A stretch of 52,316 nt of DNA from Oscillospiraceae bacterium (GTDB taxonomy: Bacteria; Bacillota; Clostridia; Oscillospirales; Oscillospiraceae). Position numbers and translations under genes: made by a program. The DNA lies in contig JAFUMG010000009.1 in the NCBI GenBank assembly GCA_017473225.1, forward strand, positions 1-52,316, given 5' to 3'. Numbering within the stretch: position 1 is the first letter of the stretch; every line of letters starts with the position of its first letter. The notes under the pieces were generated by a model. The model was not told the DNA's origin, searched no databases, and was given only the letters and a program-made list of their open reading frames with translations. Positions 48,154-52,316 of the stretch are shown here, piece by piece.

Positions 48154-48182
48154 GTGACTTTTCCCGGAAAGTACGGTATGAT
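48154..48182 (+). promoter_or_regulatory. Promoter of the DegV gene
   Basis: GTGACT (48154-48159), 17-base spacer, TATGAT (48177-48182). The segment TTTTCCCGGAAAGTACGGTATGAT is strikingly like TTTTCCCGGGAAGTGTGGTATGAT upstream of the lipoprotein gene (8173-8196). Confidence 0.65.
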
Positions 48183-48263
48183 ATTATGGCAGGCGCGGCA
48201 ATTCCTTACATTATATGCCGGAACTGCCCCGCTGTCCAGTACTTTTTAGGAGCGTGTCCGATT

Positions 48264-49121
48264 ATGGCAACTTACAAAATTATTACCGACTCCAGCGCCG
48301 ACTTTACCAATGAGCAGTATCAGGCTCTGGACGTTGTATATGCTCCCCTGTCCGTTCTGTTCAAGGGCGAGCTGCACGAGAATTTTTCCGATGAAGCGGA
48401 TGTGAAGATGCTCTACGACGGCCTGCGGGCCGGCGAGATGCCTACCACCTCTGCCGTCAACCCCGAGGGCTGGGCCAGGGTCATGCGCCCCATCCTGGAC
48501 GAGGGCAAGGACGTTCTGGTCCTGGCCTTCTCCTCCGGCCTGAGCACCACCTACCAGTCCGCCGTCATCGCTGCCCAGGAGCTGCGCAGCGAGTACCCCC
48601 AGCGGAAGATCAATGTGGTGGACACCCTCTGCGCCGCCCTGGGCCAGGGCCTGCTGGTATGGTATGCCTGCCAGAAGCGGGATGCCGGCATGGATCTGGA
48701 AGCGCTGACCGAATGGGTGGAAGCCAACAAGCTCCACCTGTGCCACTGGGTCACCGTGGATGACCTGTACCATCTGAAGCGCGGCGGCCGTGTCAGCGCC
48801 ACCACTGCTCTGGTTGGCACCATGCTGAACATCAAGCCCATCATCTACGTCAATGACGAGGGCAAGCTGGTAAACACTGCCAAGGTCCGGGGCAGAAAGG
48901 CCGCCATGGACCTGCTGCTGAAGAAATTTGACGAGCACGCCACCGACAAGGAGACGGTCTTCATCGCCCACGGCGACTGCCTGGAGGACGCAAAAGCTCT
49001 GGAATCCGCGCTGAAAGCCCGGGGCGTCAAGAATATCAGGATCGGCTATGTCGGCGGCGTCATCGGCGCCCACACCGGCCCCGGCGTTCTGGTCATCTTC
49101 TTCATGGGCGACCACCGCTGA
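48264..49121 (+). CDS. DegV family fatty-acid-binding protein
   Basis: A 285-residue cytoplasmic protein of the DegV/FakB family, which bind a fatty acid and present it to the FakA kinase for phospholipid synthesis. Motifs: IITDSSADFTNEQY at the start, PTTSAVNPEGW, VLAFSSGLSTTYQSA, NVVDTLCAALGQGLLV, HLKRGGRVSATTALVGTMLNIKPII near 170, and a C-terminal GYVGGVIGAHTGPG. The start at 48264 is preceded by TTAGGAG. There is no fakA nearby. Monocistronic, with its own promoter and terminator. Confidence 0.94.
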   Translation: MATYKIITDSSADFTNEQYQALDVVYAPLSVLFKGELHENFSDEADVKMLYDGLRAGEMPTTSAVNPEGWARVMRPILDEGKDVLVLAFSSGLSTTYQSAVIAAQELRSEYPQRKINVVDTLCAALGQGLLVWYACQKRDAGMDLEALTEWVEANKLHLCHWVTVDDLYHLKRGGRVSATTALVGTMLNIKPIIYVNDEGKLVNTAKVRGRKAAMDLLLKKFDEHATDKETVFIAHGDCLEDAKALESALKARGVKNIRIGYVGGVIGAHTGPGVLVIFFMGDHR

Positions 49122-49139
49122 GAATCTGTCCATAATGAT

Positions 49140-49173
49140 GAGCGCTGCCCCTAGGGGCAGCGCTCAGTTTTTA
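49140..49173 (+). terminator. Terminator of the DegV gene
   Basis: GAGCGCTGCCCC and GGGGCAGCGCTC stem followed by AGTTTTTA. Confidence 0.82.
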
Positions 49174-49184
49174 TGATGATAGTG

Positions 49185-49462
49185 TCGTTGCAGGGAAACG
49201 CCCAAGCCTCCTCGTCAGAGGGGGCCTTGGGTGCGGCACAAACGGAAGGTCTAACTGCACTTCAGGTTATCGGCTTTCATAAGCATGATTGCCGTCAAAA
49301 ACCTTGGCCCCCTCTCTGAGGGGGCTGGCACGGCGTTAGCCGTGACTGGGGGAGTGTCCTACCGTAAGGACGACACTCCCTCCGAGCCGCCTTCGGCGGC
49401 CCACCTCCCTCATAGAGGGAGGCAAGGTGTTTGTGCTTACATAAGCCGATAACCATAACTAC
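49185..49462. repeat. Repeat G-like composite, copy 3
   Basis: CTCGTCAGAGGGGGCC and GGCCCCCTCTCTGAGGGGGCTGG arms, GACACTCCC inverted with GGGAGTGTC, and GCCGCCTTCGGCGGC. It contains a border variant GGTTATCGGCTTTCATAAGC (49265) inverted with GCTTACATAAGCCGATAACC (to 49453). No gene in this 340-base gap. Confidence 0.75.
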
Positions 49463-49464
49463 AC

Positions 49465-49959
49465 TTATTCTTTATCCTCGATGGGGATAAAGTCCAGGGT
49501 GATCTCCTTCAGATCCGTCTTCAGCTTTCTGAATTGGACGCCGGCGGAGGTGAGCATCCGCTTGGAGGCCAGGGTGGACATGGAATCGGCGTACTTGTCG
49601 CTGAGGTACAGCACTTCCTTCACGCCGCTCTGGATGATGGCCTTGGCGCACTCGTTGCAGGGGAACAGGGCCACATAGACCCGGCTGCCCCGAAGGTCAC
49701 GGCCGTTGGCGTTCAGGATTGCGTTCAGCTCCGCATGGACCACATAGGGATACTTGGTCTCCGCGCCCTCCCGGTCCCAGGGGTACTCGTCGTCGGAGCA
49801 GCCCTTGGGCATACCGTTGTAGCCGGTGGAGATGATGATATTGTCCTCCGAGACGATGCAGGCGCCCACCTGAGTATTGGGGTCCTTGCTCCGCCGGGCC
49901 GCCAGGATGGCGATGCCCATGAAATACTCGTCCCAGCTGATATAATCCTGCCGCTTCAT
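49465..49959 (-). CDS. Deoxycytidylate (dCMP) deaminase family protein
   Basis: A 164-residue zinc enzyme that deaminates dCMP to dUMP for thymidylate synthesis. Zinc ligands and catalytic Glu are in VVHAELNAIL and FPCNECAKAI; the early motifs SWDEYFMGIAILAARRSKDPNTQVGACIV and GYNGMPKGCSDDEYPWDREG match the dCMP deaminase/ComEB group. The C-terminal 25 residues are extra and acidic. AGGGC precedes the ATG; a good promoter lies just upstream. Confidence 0.93.
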   Translation of the reverse strand: MKRQDYISWDEYFMGIAILAARRSKDPNTQVGACIVSEDNIIISTGYNGMPKGCSDDEYPWDREGAETKYPYVVHAELNAILNANGRDLRGSRVYVALFPCNECAKAIIQSGVKEVLYLSDKYADSMSTLASKRMLTSAGVQFRKLKTDLKEITLDFIPIEDKE

Positions 49960-49986
49960 AATTTGCCCTCCATTCGGTTTTTATTT

Positions 49987-50016
49987 AGTATACCAAAGGG
50001 AACAGGGCTGTGTCAA
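49987..50016 (-). promoter_or_regulatory. Promoter of the dCMP deaminase gene
   Basis: On the minus strand: TTGACA (50011-50016), 18-base spacer, extended TGGTATACT (TATACT at 49987-49992). Repeat C copy 4 begins 9 bases upstream of the -35. Confidence 0.78.
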
Positions 50017-50024
50017 TGGGGTTC

Positions 50025-50325
50025 AAATTGTAGTTTATCTGTCAGTAGTCTGCCGCACCCAAAGGCCCCCTTGTGTAAAGGGGGCTGGCTCGGCGATAGC
50101 CGAGACTGGGGGATTGTGCAGCAGAAGGCTGGAATAACCACCAGCATTTCGGCGAATTCGTACTGCAGTGCAGCAATCCCTCAGTCAAAAATCGGAGATT
50201 TTTGACAGCTCCCTTTACACAAGGGAGCCTTAGGGCGCTCCCGCGCCACTGCGCCCGCTTCTCGCTACAGAGCGCAACCGCCGTAGGCGGCTCTTAGCGC
50301 GGAGTAGTGCGATAAACTACAATTT
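50025..50325 (+). repeat. Repeat C, copy 4, with a swapped right end
   Basis: Starts AAATTGTAGTTTATCTG like the other C copies. Its last 79 bases (50243-50321) are instead identical, inverted, to 9247-9325 of repeat D copy 1. The total is 301 bases instead of 243. Confidence 0.88.
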
Positions 50326-50326
50326 G

Positions 50327-50356
50327 AAAACCCGGGCACTTTTGGTGCCCGGGGTT
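50327..50356 (-). terminator. Terminator of the dnaK-dnaJ unit
   Basis: CCCGGGCAC and GTGCCCGGG stem followed by TTTTC on the minus strand. Confidence 0.7.
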
Positions 50357-50359
50357 GTA

Positions 50360-51511
50360 TCAATCAAACAGGTCCTTGATGGACTCAAAGAACTTCTTCC
50401 GCTTGGGGGACTCCTCCAGGGTGCCGTCCAGCTGGCGCAGGAGCTCCTTCTGCTCCTTGGTCAGGCGGGTGGGGGTCTCCACCACCACGGTGAAGCGCTG
50501 GTTGCCACGGCGGCGGGGATTGTTCACCTCGGGGATGCCCTTGCCGCTGAGAGTGAAGGTGGTGCCGGTCTGGGTGCCCTCGGGAATGGTGTAGGGCACC
50601 TTGCCGTCCAGAGTCGGGACCTGGATCTCCGCGCCCAGGGCCGCCTGGGTGAAGGTGATGGGCACCTCGCACAGGACGTCCAGATACTGGCGGGAGAAGA
50701 TGGCATGGCGCTTGATGTAGATCTCCACCAGCAGGTCGCCGTTGGGACCGCCGTTGGAGCCGACACAGCCCTCGCTGCGGACCCGGACGCTCTGGCCCTC
50801 GTCCACACCGGCAGGCACCTTGACCTTGATCTTCTGGGTCCTTCTGACCTTGCCCTTGCCCTTACAGGTGTTGCAGGGGGTCTTGATGACCTTGCCCTTG
50901 CCGCCGCACTTGGGGCAGGCGGCGGTGGACTGCATCTGCATACCCATGAAATTCTGGGTGGTCCGGACCTGGCCGGAGCCGCGGCAGGTGGAGCAGGTCT
51001 CGATGACGCCGTCGGCGGAGCCGGTGCCGTTACAGACGGCGCAGTTCTCGATCCGCTGGGCGGAGACCTCCTTCTCGCAGCCGAAGGCCGCCTCCTCGAA
51101 GGTCAGCTCCAGCCGGCTCATGACGTTCTCGCCGCGCCGGGGAGCGTTGGCAGTGCCGCGGGAACCGCCGCCTGCGCCGCCGCCGAAAAATTCACTGAAG
51201 ATATCGCCGAAGTCGCCGAAGCCGGAGAATCCGCCGCCGAAACCGCCGCCGAAGCCACCGCCGCCGGGGTTGAAATTGGGGTCCACACCGGCGAAGCCGA
51301 ACTGGTCATAACGGGAGCGCTTGTCGTCGTCGGACAGGACCTCGTAGGCCTCGCCTACCTCCTTGAACTTCTCCTCGGCTTCCTTGTCGCCGGGGTTCCG
51401 GTCAGGATGGTACTTCATGGCGGCCTTTCGGTAGGCCCGCTTTATCTCGTCAGCGCTGGCGCCCTTCTCGACCCCCAGCACCTCATAATAATCACGTTTG
51501 TTTTCTGCCAT
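50360..51511 (-). CDS. dnaJ: Chaperone DnaJ (type I Hsp40)
   Basis: A 383-residue cochaperone that delivers unfolded proteins to DnaK and triggers its ATPase. J domain residues 1-70 with DYYEVLGV and the essential HPD in [16 protein letters not shown]; Gly/Phe-rich linker about 75-115; four zinc motifs [24 protein letters not shown] and CNTCKGKG at about 150-215; then the C-terminal substrate domains. The ATG at 51511 is chosen (GAGGTG upstream) over the in-frame GTG at 51520. It lies downstream of dnaK, with a repeat between them. Confidence 0.97.
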   Translation of the reverse strand: MAENKRDYYEVLGVEKGASADEIKRAYRKAAMKYHPDRNPGDKEAEEKFKEVGEAYEVLSDDDKRSRYDQFGFAGVDPNFNPGGGGFGGGFGGGFSGFGDFGDIFSEFFGGGAGGGSRGTANAPRRGENVMSRLELTFEEAAFGCEKEVSAQRIENCAVCNGTGSADGVIETCSTCRGSGQVRTTQNFMGMQMQSTAACPKCGGKGKVIKTPCNTCKGKGKVRRTQKIKVKVPAGVDEGQSVRVRSEGCVGSNGGPNGDLLVEIYIKRHAIFSRQYLDVLCEVPITFTQAALGAEIQVPTLDGKVPYTIPEGTQTGTTFTLSGKGIPEVNNPRRRGNQRFTVVVETPTRLTKEQKELLRQLDGTLEESPKRKKFFESIKDLFD

Positions 51512-51527
51512 ATTGTTCACCTCAAAA

Positions 51528-51655
51528 GTGATGAATAACGAATAATGAATGATGAAAAATGAATAATTGTGGTATCCGCTCCGCGGATGATTTTAATTTG
51601 TGCCGAAGGCACACCTTCATTATTCATTCTTCAATATTCATTCTTCATTTTTCAT
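51528..51655. repeat. Repeat F element between dnaK and dnaJ
   Basis: Arms of AATAATGAATGATGAA type on the left and TTCATTATTCATTC type on the right. The core (GTGGTATCCGC, GATTTTAATTTGTGCC, GGCACACC) is, when inverted, recognisably the repeat E core from 28526 and 45844. The arms differ while the core is shared. Confidence 0.8.
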
Positions 51656-51684
51656 TCGCCCCGACAGGGGCACGATACGCCAAT

Positions 51685-51709
51685 AAGGGGCGGCGTTTTG
51701 CCGCCCCTT
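51685..51709 (-). terminator. Hairpin after dnaK
   Basis: AAGGGGCGGC and GCCGCCCCTT stem, loop AAAAC, weak T-tract on the minus strand; read-through into dnaJ is plausible. Confidence 0.5.
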
Positions 51710-51723
51710 GGGCTTTATTTCAA

Positions 51724-52316
<593 letters not shown>

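Overview
The window looks like a chromosomal segment from a GC-rich, anaerobic, monoderm Firmicute, most likely a gut Clostridium of the Oscillospirales type. That placement is inference. It rests on a reverse-rubrerythrin and Fur/PerR pair, two S-layer-homology (SLH) proteins, several lipobox lipoproteins, a YtrA-type GntR/ABC unit, QueH, MtaB, DacF-like and MreCD/PBP2 genes, and AGGAGG ribosome sites with frequent GTG and TTG starts. I see no rRNA, tRNA, phage, classical transposase or CRISPR array.

Layout. 1-376 is a tandem array of structured repeat units, each ending in an intrinsic terminator. 476-6965 is a seven-gene operon behind a perfect-consensus promoter: an NMT1/THI5-type ABC importer, two 2-hydroxyacyl-CoA-dehydratase/double-cubane-reductase-like proteins, a DUF3343 protein and a divergent PsuG-like enzyme. 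It is the best candidate here for an undescribed pathway. 7.2-11.0 kb has a radical SAM protein, a lipoprotein and phosphate acetyltransferase. 11.0-14.7 kb is a two-component system with membrane-protein neighbours, flanked by two paralogous small membrane proteins. 14.9-19.5 kb has thiamine pyrophosphokinase, a P-type ATPase and a MocR-type regulator. 19.8-23.6 kb has an HPr-like protein and three tRNA/rRNA modification genes (mtaB, queH, THUMP methyltransferase). 23.9-26.9 kb is a GntR-ABC exporter unit. 27.3-38.5 kb is a mixed envelope and stress region (D-Ala-D-Ala carboxypeptidase, SLH proteins, PepSY protein, rubrerythrin with its PerR-like regulator, zinc-dependent phospholipase-like protein, DUF3810 protein, rsmG). 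39.0-45.8 kb has a U32 protein, a four-helix-bundle gene inside a repeat, then maf-mreC-mreD-PBP2. 46.0-49.1 kb has a small membrane protein, a cation-diffusion facilitator and DegV. 49.4-52.3 kb has dCMP deaminase, dnaJ and the 3' part of dnaK.

Almost every non-coding gap holds one of about seven dispersed palindromic repeat families (called A-G here). Many are bracketed by the same terminal inverted repeat, AAATTGTAGTTTATCG, whatever their core, and several begin just after a stop codon. One repeat family (E) carries a complete four-helix-bundle protein gene at one site and only a short hairpin core elsewhere, which suggests a parent element and its emptied derivatives.

Functional themes are cell-envelope growth (PBP2/MreCD, DacF-like, SLH), RNA modification (MtaB, QueH, THUMP methyltransferase, RsmG, RlhA-like U32), oxygen and peroxide defence (reverse rubrerythrin with PerR-like control) and anaerobic reductive chemistry (the first operon). 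Function calls come from motifs I could read; no similarity search was run.
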